Source: an uncultured Saprospiraceae bacterium (GTDB lineage Bacteria > Bacteroidota > Bacteroidia > Chitinophagales > Saprospiraceae). From it: 37,455 bases of DNA. A program made the position numbers and the translations under genes. Positions 1 through 8,220 of this stretch are shown one piece after another (the first letter of the stretch is position 1; each line of letters opens with the position of its first letter). The stretch spans positions 1-37,455 of the forward strand of contig CALIIW010000142.1 in assembly GCA_938018185.1 (NCBI GenBank), read 5' to 3'. The notes under the pieces were generated by a model that saw only the letters and a list, made by a program, of their open reading frames with translations, did no database searches and was not told the DNA's origin.

Positions 1-184
1 GACGTCAAAGCAAACCCTTGTCTGCGAGAAAATACTCATTTGGCAAAGGATGAAGAGAAAAGCTAAAATCGATTTTTGATTATTCATGATTAATAATTTA
101 ATGTTTTTACAAATAGGTTCTTTATATCGATTTATGGTTGATGAACTTGAGTATTAAAAAAAGCTGAATTGCTATTTTCTTATA
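1..184. other. Left-edge flank; no gene assigned
   Basis: This stretch lies downstream of the minus-strand T9SS cargo gene. The first 66 bases stay open in plus frame 1 and end at a TAA (64-66), giving a tail that finishes HLAKDEEKS, which could be the end of a gene entering from the left. The other two plus frames also stay open for 16-25 codons, so the sequence does not decide which, if any, is coding. The remaining ~120 bases are very AT-rich and I see no convincing terminator or promoter. Confidence 0.3.
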
Positions 185-2398
185 TTATCTAACAATAAGT
201 TTTCCACTATCAATTAAACTATTGTCTAGGGATAGTTTGTAAAAATAAATTCCACTAGACAAATAATCTCCTTTGATTTCAAAAAAATCATTGTTTGTTT
301 GTAACAGGTATAAGGTTCTTCCATTCATATCAATAATCTCTAAATCAGCTTCTTGCATCGAATCATTGTTGAAACTAAAATGGCTTGATTCTTTGAATGG
401 GTTTGGACTAATTTTAGTGCCTGCTTTTTTACGATCTGATATATTGTTAGAGGAGACATATATGTCTATAAACTCTTCTCCAATTGTATGAAATACTTCA
501 TTCGTAATTATTGGATCATTAAAGTCAAAATAAATTCCTGCTTTATTATATAACTTTGTACCATCTTTTAAGTTTGGTTTTTGACCAATTTTGAAAGTGA
601 CAAATCCATGTGAAGCAACTTCATTTACATTAGAATCAGGAAGCATGATGTTATTGAAAGAAAAAACTAACTCCTTGTTATTTAAAATAATGTATTCATA
701 ATCATGACTAGAAGGGCCTACTTGCAAGCTTCGTAAATCCAAGTGCTCAGACAAAGTGTCTCTAATTACAATATTGAAAGCAGTATCTGTTCCTGTATTT
801 TGAAAACGAATTTTATAGCTAATATCAGTGTTTGCTTTTAACCAATGAGGTTCTTTGTATCCTAATGGTGCAGCAGCCTTGTCATTCGGATCCCATGAGC
901 CTATGATCTCTTCGCATACAATTACTTCTTGCGGATTAGGATCTACGTTTGGAAACATGTTTGCAAAGCCAACAGAAAACTTACCATTTTCATCTTCTCC
1001 ACAAGCTTCAACAAATGCATTGAGTGTACCGGCAAAAGGATGACCTTCTATTTGTGGGATTTCAAATCTAATTGTTTTTCCTTCTGTAGAAAATTCAACC
1101 GTTTCCTTTTCTCCAACATTTAGATTTATTTCTCCTATGTATTTTGGCATAATCAAATCATCTTCTACAATACTGTAATCGATAGATGTTACCATATTTG
1201 CAGTTCCTGCATTAGTAACCGTAAAACTTGCTTTTTGGTCAACGCAATCACCAGTAAGCTTTAACTCAGGTCCATTCCAATCGAAATCTCCACAATTTAT
1301 CTTAGGAAGTATTCTTGCTTTAGCACAAAGTGTCTGCCCAAGTACGGTATTGTCGCAATCAACTTTTGTTATTATTCTAATATGACCACCTTCGTTTATG
1401 TCAAGATCACCAATGTCAAAAGTGTAGATATTGTCGATCACCGAAGTTATAGGAATGCTGCTACTTTCAACACTTAGGAATTCTTCCGGTTCAAATTCTA
1501 TACTTACTTCCTGTGCAGGTAGCCCACGATTGATATAATCTATGTAATAATAATTATTACTAAAACATCTACGTAGCCTATTGACGTTCATATCAATTTC
1601 TAAAATTGGACAATCAGCTGTAATTTGAGTTCCAATTGAAAGTTCATCTGGTGCAACACCTTGTTCTAAAACAAATGAATATTCATTGTCGCAAGGAACC
1701 CAATTTGGGTAAGAAGGGTCTAATACTTTTAAAGTATAAGAACCAAAAGGTAAGGCTGCTGAAAAATTGCCATCTGAATCTGAAAACCTTGACCAAGTAT
1801 TGGTGCCATCACTTATTTCTACTGGCCAATCTCCAATCCCCTGTTCATTATCAAAAAGACAATCTTTATTTTCATCGTAATAGATTTGACCAAAAATTCC
1901 ATTTCCATATCCTGTTACTTGGCCTGAGTTAATTATTAATTCGGCAACTACAGTCGTACCATTTTCTGACTTTACCGCTTCGTAGGCAAGCAGTTCTTCT
2001 GACCCTATGATTTCAGATTCACCAGCGCGCAAGGAATGAAATGTAAGCGTGAAAAGTTTCGTGCCTGCTTCAAGAGTTGTGGCAAACTCTGCGTCAAATA
2101 CAGAAGCAAATAAAATTTGATTACCAATTACATTGGCGGTGCCATAATTGAAACCTGGGAGGCCGGATTCGTCCTTAATTCCTACGTACTCCAGTTTCTC
2201 AGTATTAAATTCAAGCCCAAATTGCATACCAAGCACATCTGTAAATTCAACAACCACTACAGAAACTTCAATTTCATGATCTCCTATAGCATTAGAAATT
2301 TGTAATATAACTGGATCTGTTGATTGTGCAATATTGTAGCATATTGAGAAAAAGAGAAAGAATAAGCTTGTGGCGATAGGTCTTAGAATTCTATTCAT
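185..2398 (-). CDS. T9SS-exported multidomain surface protein
   Basis: A secreted or surface-anchored protein, probably adhesive or structural. The start is placed at the ATG at 2398, 13 codons inside the longest frame, because a classical signal peptide begins there (MNRILRP, then a hydrophobic run to about residue 25), giving 737 residues. In order: a cohesin-like beta-sandwich (about 29-162, beginning VILQISNAIGD), an SdrD-B-like domain (about 167-242, IFGQIYYDENKDCLFD), an unassigned cysteine-containing middle, a domain with the SWDPNDK (501-507) and YKIRFQNTGTDTA motifs typical of Bacteroidota surface proteins (DUF11/DUF7619-like), and a type A T9SS sorting domain (about 663-737, ISPNP ... 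GIYFYKLSLDN ... GKLIVR). Such sorting domains are removed on export across the outer membrane. It is monocistronic. Function beyond export is not evident. Confidence 0.9.
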   Translation of the reverse strand: MNRILRPIATSLFFLFFSICYNIAQSTDPVILQISNAIGDHEIEVSVVVVEFTDVLGMQFGLEFNTEKLEYVGIKDESGLPGFNYGTANVIGNQILFASVFDAEFATTLEAGTKLFTLTFHSLRAGESEIIGSEELLAYEAVKSENGTTVVAELIINSGQVTGYGNGIFGQIYYDENKDCLFDNEQGIGDWPVEISDGTNTWSRFSDSDGNFSAALPFGSYTLKVLDPSYPNWVPCDNEYSFVLEQGVAPDELSIGTQITADCPILEIDMNVNRLRRCFSNNYYYIDYINRGLPAQEVSIEFEPEEFLSVESSSIPITSVIDNIYTFDIGDLDINEGGHIRIITKVDCDNTVLGQTLCAKARILPKINCGDFDWNGPELKLTGDCVDQKASFTVTNAGTANMVTSIDYSIVEDDLIMPKYIGEINLNVGEKETVEFSTEGKTIRFEIPQIEGHPFAGTLNAFVEACGEDENGKFSVGFANMFPNVDPNPQEVIVCEEIIGSWDPNDKAAAPLGYKEPHWLKANTDISYKIRFQNTGTDTAFNIVIRDTLSEHLDLRSLQVGPSSHDYEYIILNNKELVFSFNNIMLPDSNVNEVASHGFVTFKIGQKPNLKDGTKLYNKAGIYFDFNDPIITNEVFHTIGEEFIDIYVSSNNISDRKKAGTKISPNPFKESSHFSFNNDSMQEADLEIIDMNGRTLYLLQTNNDFFEIKGDYLSSGIYFYKLSLDNSLIDSGKLIVR

Positions 2399-2434
2399 GG
2401 TGGTGAAATTTTGGATTATCTTATTGTCACAATA

Positions 2435-2466
2435 CAAATCTGCACATAAAACACTTGCTTATCAAA
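2435..2466 (-). promoter_or_regulatory. Putative Bacteroidota promoter of the T9SS cargo gene
   Basis: On the minus strand a TTTG (-33 type, plus-strand 2463-2466) is followed after exactly 20 bases by CAGATTTG (2435-2442), close to the phylum's TAnnTTTG -7 consensus. It would start transcription about 30 nt ahead of the ATG at 2398. Assigned by motif and spacing only. Confidence 0.4.
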
Positions 2467-2566
2467 GACAAAATCTTTAGATTGTAGCATATCATTTGGA
2501 TTTAAAAGTATCCAATAGTCTGTAAATCAATTACTTATTTAATTTAAGTGTAGAAAAAAATCTAAA

Positions 2567-3976
2567 TTGAAAGACAATTTTCAAAATTCTTTATTGTATT
2601 CTGCGCTGCATACGCTCGATAAGCAGGGTATTAAAGAGTTTGGTCTCTACCTAAATTCGCCCTTTTTTAATAAAAATAAGGAATTAATTGACTTTTGGGA
2701 GCTTTTAAAGACGCAATTGGCCCAAAATTCTAAAGGACAAATTTCCAAACAAATTTTATTTCAAAAATTATATCCTAAGCAAGTTTATAAAGATTCTAAG
2801 GTCAGACTCATGATGTCCGACCTTTACAGCCATTTTGAAAATTTTCTCATACACTTAAAAACTAAAAATTATAAGCAAAGCTCCAATAACATTATTCTTC
2901 AATATTATCGGGAGAATGGTTTAGAAAAACATTTCAGTAAAAAGCTGAAAAGTATCAATCGAGAAAAAGTTCTAATAAATAACCAAAAGTATTTTAACGA
3001 ATTATCTGCTCTTTCTTTCCAAAACTATCTTTTTGAATATACTAGAAAAAGATCCTCAATAGAAGCTTTGCAGGATTGGTTTAAAAATACTGACTATAGT
3101 TTGATACTAAATAAATTAAGTCAGGCCTGTACTTTGGCAGCCTATTCATCAGTTTACAAAACCGAAATTCAGATTGATTTTTTAAGGGAAGTTTTGGACT
3201 ATATTGATAAAAATAATTTGGAACAAATACCTGCAATTGCCATTTATTATAACTGCTACAAGCTTCATCAAACAGGAGGCGAAGGGTATTTTCCCATATA
3301 TCAAAAACTTCTTAAAGAGCATATCCACGTTTTAAATTCAGAAGAGACTAGAGATATTTTCTTGATGGGTATCAATTATTGTATACGTCATATCAATAAA
3401 GGAAATTCAGAAATGAGCGAACCATTGCTTGAATTATTTGAATTGGGATTGCAAGGAGACCACCTTTTGGTAAATGGGGTATTATCTAGATACACATATA
3501 GAAATATTGTGACCATTGGATTGATTTCAAAAGATTATACTTGGGTCGAGAAATTTATATTTGATTATAAACCAAAACTAGAGTTGAAATATAGAGACTC
3601 TATGTTTACTTTGAATCTAGCTATTTTAAAGTATGAGCAAAAGTCTTATGACGAAGTTTTGGATTTGCTCTACCAGTACGACTTGAAAGATCTATTGCTT
3701 AATTTATTTGCCAAGACCATTTTGCTAAAAGTATATTTTAATCAAAACTCTTTAAAGCTATTGGATTCTCATTTAGACGCAATGGAAGTTTTCATCCGAA
3801 GAAAAAAAATTATTGGTTACCACCGAACCAACTATATGAACATCATCAAATACACCAGAAAGATGATGAAACTCAATCCATATGATAATTCTGCCAAGGG
3901 CAAATTACTGACAGAAGTTCAAGCTGCTGAAACAATAGCCGAGAAAAAGTGGCTGCTAGAAAAGTTGTCGTTGTAG
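2567..3976 (+). CDS. Conserved hypothetical helical protein, 469 aa
   Basis: I do not recognise a named domain. The protein has no signal peptide or membrane segment, is rich in Lys, Leu, Asn and Tyr, and reads as a mainly helical, TPR-like solenoid of cytoplasmic location. The N-terminal motif FGLYLNSPFFNKNKEL resembles the (Y/W)LNSPxFNxxxxL signature I associate with uncharacterised Bacteroidota proteins. The start is a TTG at 2567: the frame is closed by a stop at 2540-2542 and no in-frame ATG appears until about residue 80, inside the conserved region, so a rare start codon is the best reading. It is divergent from the T9SS cargo gene with a 168-bp shared upstream region, and stands alone. 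Confidence 0.75.
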   Translation: MKDNFQNSLLYSALHTLDKQGIKEFGLYLNSPFFNKNKELIDFWELLKTQLAQNSKGQISKQILFQKLYPKQVYKDSKVRLMMSDLYSHFENFLIHLKTKNYKQSSNNIILQYYRENGLEKHFSKKLKSINREKVLINNQKYFNELSALSFQNYLFEYTRKRSSIEALQDWFKNTDYSLILNKLSQACTLAAYSSVYKTEIQIDFLREVLDYIDKNNLEQIPAIAIYYNCYKLHQTGGEGYFPIYQKLLKEHIHVLNSEETRDIFLMGINYCIRHINKGNSEMSEPLLELFELGLQGDHLLVNGVLSRYTYRNIVTIGLISKDYTWVEKFIFDYKPKLELKYRDSMFTLNLAILKYEQKSYDEVLDLLYQYDLKDLLLNLFAKTILLKVYFNQNSLKLLDSHLDAMEVFIRRKKIIGYHRTNYMNIIKYTRKMMKLNPYDNSAKGKLLTEVQAAETIAEKKWLLEKLSL

Positions 3977-4072
3977 CTCGTCATCCCAAGATCCTTAACA
4001 ATTTAACGCTTATAAATTTGATGTGATGACTAAAGGTTATATGTGGAGAATTGGAAAATTGTCATTCCGCTT

Positions 4073-4132
4073 GCCCGTTTCCTTTAGGGCCTGCCCTTTT
4101 CCATTAGGGCCTGCCCGTTTCTTTCAGGGAGT
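4073..4132. repeat. Three-copy 20-bp tandem repeat
   Basis: Three consecutive 20-base units, each starting GCCC and carrying T-rich then AGGG sequence: GCCCGTTTCCTTTAGGGCCT (4073-4092), GCCCTTTTCCATTAGGGCCT (4093-4112) and a more diverged third copy, GCCCGTTTCTTTCAGGGAGT (4113-4132). It is flanked by the 7-bp inverted pair ATTCCGC/GCGGAAT. No spacer variation of the CRISPR kind is present. Confidence 0.85.
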
Positions 4133-4330
4133 GCAGCGATAGCGGAATCGAGGAATCGAATTGGTTTAAATGAATCTAATTTCGACCGCAGTGGAGAAAT
4201 CTTAGAGAGTTATTTATTAAAAAAATTGATTTTTGTACCTTTTTATCAAAAAAAAGTAAAGAATGATATAGAAGGACCAGAGTTTTTATTCCTCTATCTT
4301 AAATTTTCAAACTCAGCATTTATTCATAAA

Positions 4331-4385
4331 AACCAGCAACCAGCAACTGTGCAACTAACAACGAGCAACTAACAACTAACAAAAC
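4331..4385. repeat. CAACTAAC-type low-complexity repeat
   Basis: A degenerate run of short units (ACCAGCA, GCAACTAAC, CAACTAACAA) fills the 55 bases just before the stop codon of the DUF819 gene. It is strongly strand-asymmetric (A and C rich on plus) and may reflect slippage. No function is evident. Confidence 0.6.
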
Positions 4386-4387
4386 CT

Positions 4388-5770
4388 TTACGTCGCAATC
4401 ATCCGCATAATCTCAGCACAAAGGATAGCCCCATAAGTTCCCATCGCATAGCCAAGTACAGCTAAAAGTACACCAACTGGCGCAAGACTAGGGCTAAAGG
4501 CTGATGCTACAACCGGCGCAGAAGCTGCTCCTCCAACATTAGCCTGTGATCCTACTGCAACAAAAAAGAAAGGAGCTTTGATGATCTTGGCTGTAACCAG
4601 TAAAACGGTTACGTGAACCAACATCCAAATAAGACCTATTGCGAATAATCCCAAGTTTTTAAATATTTCTCCAACATTCATTTTCATGCCTATGGTTGCT
4701 ACCAAAACAAAAATGAAAATGGTACCCCAACGGGAAGCACCAATGCCTTCAAGTTTTCTTGCTTTGGTAAAAGATAGTATCAAACCAAAAGTAGTCGCAC
4801 ATACAATGAGCCAAAAGAAATGAGACATCAAAGAATTCAACTTTAATGATTCTAAAGTAGTTTTAAAGCCTTTCATAAATGGCGTTAATACGTCTGCCCC
4901 AAAATGAGAAAGGGCCACACCTCCAAAAGCAATACCCATCAAAACCATCAAGAGGGTAGTGGTTGGCATTTGTTCTATGCTTGCTCTATAATCTTCCACT
5001 GATTTTTTTAGGTGTTCTATGGCTGAATTATCTGCATCCAACCACTTATCAACCTTATCTGACATGTTTGCTCCGTACAAAAGAAAACCCATCCAAATAT
5101 TTGCCACTATTACATCCACAACGATCATCGTTGGAAAAATTGGCTTCTCCGCAACCTCATATATGATTGCCATCGCGTTTTGATTGGCGCCACCTCCAAT
5201 CCATGATCCAGCAACGGTTGAAAGTCCTCTCCATAGTTGGTCCGGATCCGCACTTATAATGCCTGGAAAAAATTTCACCACGCAAAAAACAGCTATTGGG
5301 CCACCTATGATGATGCCAAATGTCGCTGCGAAAAACATGATTAAAGCCTTTGATCCTAAATTTTTGATTCCTTTAAGGTCGATACTCATACATAGTAATA
5401 TTAAGGATGCAGGAAGCAAAAACCGTGAGGCAACATAATATAGACTGGAATGCCCTTCAAATTGTTTGGTGTCTTTTACATTATTTTCAATGAGCCATTG
5501 TTGTATTTCGGAGAAGGAATAGCCTTCTGGGATGCTCAAATTGTAAGAAGTTAAATGCTGTACCAAGCCATCTGTGTACCAATGTGCCGATATCAAACCT
5601 AGCGGCCAATGGAGTATGGCAGGTATAAAATAGCATAAAAGTATAGAGGGAACGACTCTGTAAAACTTTTTCCATGCGGTGTTATCAAGGTGTGAGGTAT
5701 AAAAAACGGCAGCTAAAACAGCCATTAACATTCCGAAAACTACCGCGTCATTTGTAAATACTGGTTCCAT
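4388..5770 (-). CDS. DUF819 family integral membrane protein
   Basis: A 460-residue polytopic inner-membrane protein of the DUF819 family (YjcL-like; Pfam DUF819), with about ten hydrophobic segments. Family hallmarks visible are the Gly-rich stretches STVAGSWIGGGANQNAMAI (about 185-203) and AVGSQANVGGAASAPVVASAF near residue 410, two related re-entrant-like GG(A)N/S motifs typical of transporter folds with an internal duplication. The biochemical role of the family is not established; a transporter is a fair inference. The start at 5770 gives a sensible N terminus running straight into the first membrane segment. It is divergent from lspA and monocistronic. Confidence 0.88.
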   Translation of the reverse strand: MEPVFTNDAVVFGMLMAVLAAVFYTSHLDNTAWKKFYRVVPSILLCYFIPAILHWPLGLISAHWYTDGLVQHLTSYNLSIPEGYSFSEIQQWLIENNVKDTKQFEGHSSLYYVASRFLLPASLILLCMSIDLKGIKNLGSKALIMFFAATFGIIIGGPIAVFCVVKFFPGIISADPDQLWRGLSTVAGSWIGGGANQNAMAIIYEVAEKPIFPTMIVVDVIVANIWMGFLLYGANMSDKVDKWLDADNSAIEHLKKSVEDYRASIEQMPTTTLLMVLMGIAFGGVALSHFGADVLTPFMKGFKTTLESLKLNSLMSHFFWLIVCATTFGLILSFTKARKLEGIGASRWGTIFIFVLVATIGMKMNVGEIFKNLGLFAIGLIWMLVHVTVLLVTAKIIKAPFFFVAVGSQANVGGAASAPVVASAFSPSLAPVGVLLAVLGYAMGTYGAILCAEIMRMIAT

Positions 5771-5865
5771 TATCTTGGCTTGTAGATTAAATCAGATGAT
5801 TCTGAAAGTATAAAAGTAAAATTAATAATAACAAATTCTTAACTTGGCACAAATCAAATTCATAG

Positions 5866-6381
5866 ATGAGTAGAGTTGCAAAAACCATAATTACCCTAGT
5901 AGTGGTAGTAGGTATAGATCAGGTAACAAAAGTGATGGCAAAGAAAATGCTCCTTGGAAAAGGAGTTATTTCCCAGTTTAATGATATTTGGCGATGGGTT
6001 TTTGCCGAAAATACGGGGGCTTTCTTAAGCTGGGGCTCAGATCTTGACGGTTGGGTCCATGTCTTATTTCTTAAGGTAATCCCTGTTATCCTGATAATTG
6101 GTTTGCTATTTTATACATTATATTCTAAAGAAGTTACTAAGAATCAAGTATTGCCATTAAGCTTAATATTAGGTGGTGGTATAGGAAATCTTTTTGATCG
6201 ATTAATGTATGGAAAAGTCATAGACTTTATGAATATCGGAATAGGGGATATCCGAACAGGTATTTTCAATATAGCCGACATGGCTATTATGGCTGGCATT
6301 ATTTGGTTGCTTTTAGCTGGACTAAAAAAACAAACTAATAGTGAAAAAACCGAGGAAGTAACAAAGTTGAAAGAGCTGTAA
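5866..6381 (+). CDS. lspA: Lipoprotein signal peptidase (signal peptidase II)
   Basis: An inner-membrane aspartyl protease that cleaves the signal peptide of diacylated prolipoproteins just before the lipidated cysteine. At 171 residues it has the usual size and four hydrophobic segments. Conserved boxes are all present: DQVTK (18-22), ENTGAF (48-53), GGGIGNLFDR (103-112), VIDF with catalytic Asp120, and FNIAD with catalytic Asp138. The C terminus has a Lys/Glu-rich cytoplasmic tail of about 20 residues. It is the processing enzyme for the many predicted lipoproteins in this window. Its stop lies 3 bp from the stop of the convergent MORN-caspase gene, so there is no room for a separate terminator between them. 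Confidence 0.97.
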   Translation: MSRVAKTIITLVVVVGIDQVTKVMAKKMLLGKGVISQFNDIWRWVFAENTGAFLSWGSDLDGWVHVLFLKVIPVILIIGLLFYTLYSKEVTKNQVLPLSLILGGGIGNLFDRLMYGKVIDFMNIGIGDIRTGIFNIADMAIMAGIIWLLLAGLKKQTNSEKTEEVTKLKEL

Positions 6382-6384
6382 ATA

Positions 6385-8031
6385 TTACTTTAACTTCGTT
6401 GAACTAATAATCATATTTGGATCATACTCTCCTTTAATGTTTGGAGATTGTTTGTTGTCGGTATATGATTTTACATTAGAATGAATAAAGTTAAAAAGCT
6501 CTTGAATGCTTACTTCAAAATCTTTATTTTCATCAGCTTCGCCTTTTAGGCCTCTAAGTAAAAAGTGGCTAAAAACACCCTGACGTAAATTATTTGATTC
6601 TAGAGATGTTTCTTCAGATAAGGAGGACATGATTAAAGCTAAGCCGGGTTGAGCATTTGCAAATGTCTGATAATAGCCTTCATATGGATCAATATCTGTT
6701 GGTCCCTTTGCTGTAAATAAACTGCCTGAATGACAGGCATCTGCAATACAAAATTTGAATTTTGCTGGGCTCGAATCTAGTATTTTATTTATTTCTTCGT
6801 GATAGATTTTATTATTATGACCATCAAAATCAATTGGTAAAAAAGAACCTTTTAAGCCATGGCCAGAAAAATACATAAGCACCATATCATTTGAGCCAGC
6901 CTGGCTATAAGTTTCTGATAATGCTTTTAAGACATTGTCTCGAGTCGCGTAATCATCTATCAATATTTTAATTTGAGAATCTGCTAGTGCACCTCCTTCT
7001 GGACTTTTTAGGTATGCGTATACCTTGTATGCATCGTCGTCGGAGTAACTTAAAGTATGCATATGTTCATATGATGAGACACCAATTACTACAGCCCAAA
7101 TTTTCACTTCTTCACCATTAATAGTTTGCATCGTTTCTTTAGCAACTAATTCGTCTTGTTTTTCTAAGGTGCCATTTTTCCACCAGCCTGAAATTTTAGT
7201 TCCATCATTCAAATGCAAAGCGCCTTCACCATGGAATCCTCCATTGAACCAAAAACCTTCATATTTTTCTCCATTGGCATAGACACATTCTCCAAATCCA
7301 TGAGGCAAGCCTGCTTTGAATTCTCCTTTGTAAGTGCCAACGCCTCCTTCGTAAATATATGTGCCGTAACCTGTTTTGCAATTTCCATTTATACAGCCTT
7401 CTGCTCCTCTACTTACAAGATTCTGTTCGATTGGCGCTCCTTTATACCAAGCACCTGTATATTTTGATCCGTTGGAATAATACATCGTTCCATATCCTTC
7501 TGTAAAATTGTTTACAAAATCTCCAGTATATTTATCGCCATTACTATAGTAGAAAGAACCCCAACCGTGCTTTTTGTTGTTTTTAAATTGTCCTTCGTAT
7601 TTTGATCCGTCCACATAAGCGTAAGTTCCAATTCCGTTTTCACAATTGTTTAAAATGCAACCAGTTTGAATATCTGTTCCATCATTGTTTTTTGCACTGC
7701 TACTAATATTGGATTCATTTAAAAATACGCCTTCATCATTTAATGGTCTTCCTTTTTGCCACTGTCCTTCCCAGGTCTTTCCATCTGGATATCTTTTTAC
7801 TCCTTTGCCCTCTGGAAATCTAAAATTCCAATTACCTTCGTAGCTAGAACCATCATCATACCTGCATATGCCCATCCCATGAACTTCTCCGTTTAAAAAA
7901 CTTCCTGTATAAATTGCCCCTGATGGAAATCTATAGGTACCCTCACCGTCAATACAATTGCCAGAAATACATTGTGCAGATAAAATAATTGGAAATAAAA
8001 AAACGATAAGTAGGGAGTATGTAATCTTCAT
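6385..8031 (-). CDS. Exported MORN-repeat / caspase-like (C14) protease A
   Basis: A 548-residue protein with an N-terminal signal peptide (MKITYSLLIVFLFPIILSAQ), so it acts outside the cytoplasm. Residues 21-295 are MORN repeats (YxGxFxxGxxxGxG units, about eight) in three blocks, each opened by a C-x4-C pair (Cys21/26, 125/130, 213/218) followed by GxGTY. Residues 309-540 form a caspase-fold peptidase C14 domain: IWAVVIGVSSYEHM opens it, the catalytic dyad is His391 (YFSGHG) and Cys433 (ADACHSG), both intact. A Ca-binding-like loop DENKDFEVSIQE (500-511) follows GLKGEA, with ligands at EF-hand positions 1, 3, 5, 7, 9 and 12. The next gene on the same strand (8221-9951) is a paralogue. The substrate is unknown; bacterial homologues are orthocaspases. 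Confidence 0.92.
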   Translation of the reverse strand: MKITYSLLIVFLFPIILSAQCISGNCIDGEGTYRFPSGAIYTGSFLNGEVHGMGICRYDDGSSYEGNWNFRFPEGKGVKRYPDGKTWEGQWQKGRPLNDEGVFLNESNISSSAKNNDGTDIQTGCILNNCENGIGTYAYVDGSKYEGQFKNNKKHGWGSFYYSNGDKYTGDFVNNFTEGYGTMYYSNGSKYTGAWYKGAPIEQNLVSRGAEGCINGNCKTGYGTYIYEGGVGTYKGEFKAGLPHGFGECVYANGEKYEGFWFNGGFHGEGALHLNDGTKISGWWKNGTLEKQDELVAKETMQTINGEEVKIWAVVIGVSSYEHMHTLSYSDDDAYKVYAYLKSPEGGALADSQIKILIDDYATRDNVLKALSETYSQAGSNDMVLMYFSGHGLKGSFLPIDFDGHNNKIYHEEINKILDSSPAKFKFCIADACHSGSLFTAKGPTDIDPYEGYYQTFANAQPGLALIMSSLSEETSLESNNLRQGVFSHFLLRGLKGEADENKDFEVSIQELFNFIHSNVKSYTDNKQSPNIKGEYDPNMIISSTKLK

Positions 8032-8164
8032 TGGTCGTGTTAGCTATGCTTAGTAAACATTCAAATTATGCTAATATAAGGCCATAATCAAGCACAACTT
8101 ACTAACGTAAATGTTTTTCAAGGATAAGCTACTGTTGCTTGAGGGAACGGGGGTTGGACTTGAG

Positions 8165-8210
8165 TTGTAGTTTGGGTTTGAGTGTAGTATTACCCAAGCC
8201 CAAACTACAA
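8165..8210 (-). terminator. Hairpin after MORN-caspase B
   Basis: A 16-bp near-perfect inverted repeat (8165-8180 with 8195-8210, one G-U-compatible mismatch, 14-nt loop) begins about 10 nt after the stop codon of the upstream paralogue (8221-8223). There is no T-tract on either side, so it may be a processing or mRNA-end-stabilising hairpin and not a classical intrinsic terminator. It would separate expression of the two paralogues. Confidence 0.5.
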
Positions 8211-8220
8211 GCTAAAATTA

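Larger units (their letters stand above)
3977..4387. other. Repeat-rich intergenic region
   Basis: A 411-bp gap between a plus-strand gene end and a minus-strand gene end, with no credible reading frame. It holds a 20-bp tandem repeat (4073-4132), an inverted pair flanking it (ATTCCGC at 4064-4070, GCGGAAT at 4142-4148), the phrase TTTCGACCGCAGTGGAGAAA near 4177, which resembles dispersed intergenic repeats I recall from Bacteroidota genomes, an A/T-rich imperfect palindrome near 4215-4260, and a CAAC/GCAACTAAC low-complexity run. The composition suggests accumulated repeat debris. Confidence 0.6.

Noticed and set aside
531..560. Dockerin partner for the cohesin-like domain of the T9SS cargo protein
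   Set aside because: No dockerin was found in the window; the EF-hand-like loops lie inside caspase domains, and a cohesin-dockerin pair would be speculation.
4073..4132. CRISPR-like array
   Set aside because: Units are adjacent with no spacers and only three copies; no cas gene nearby.
8165..8210. Insertion-sequence terminal repeats
   Set aside because: The arms are 14 nt apart, have no coding sequence between them and no target-site duplication; a hairpin after a stop codon explains them.
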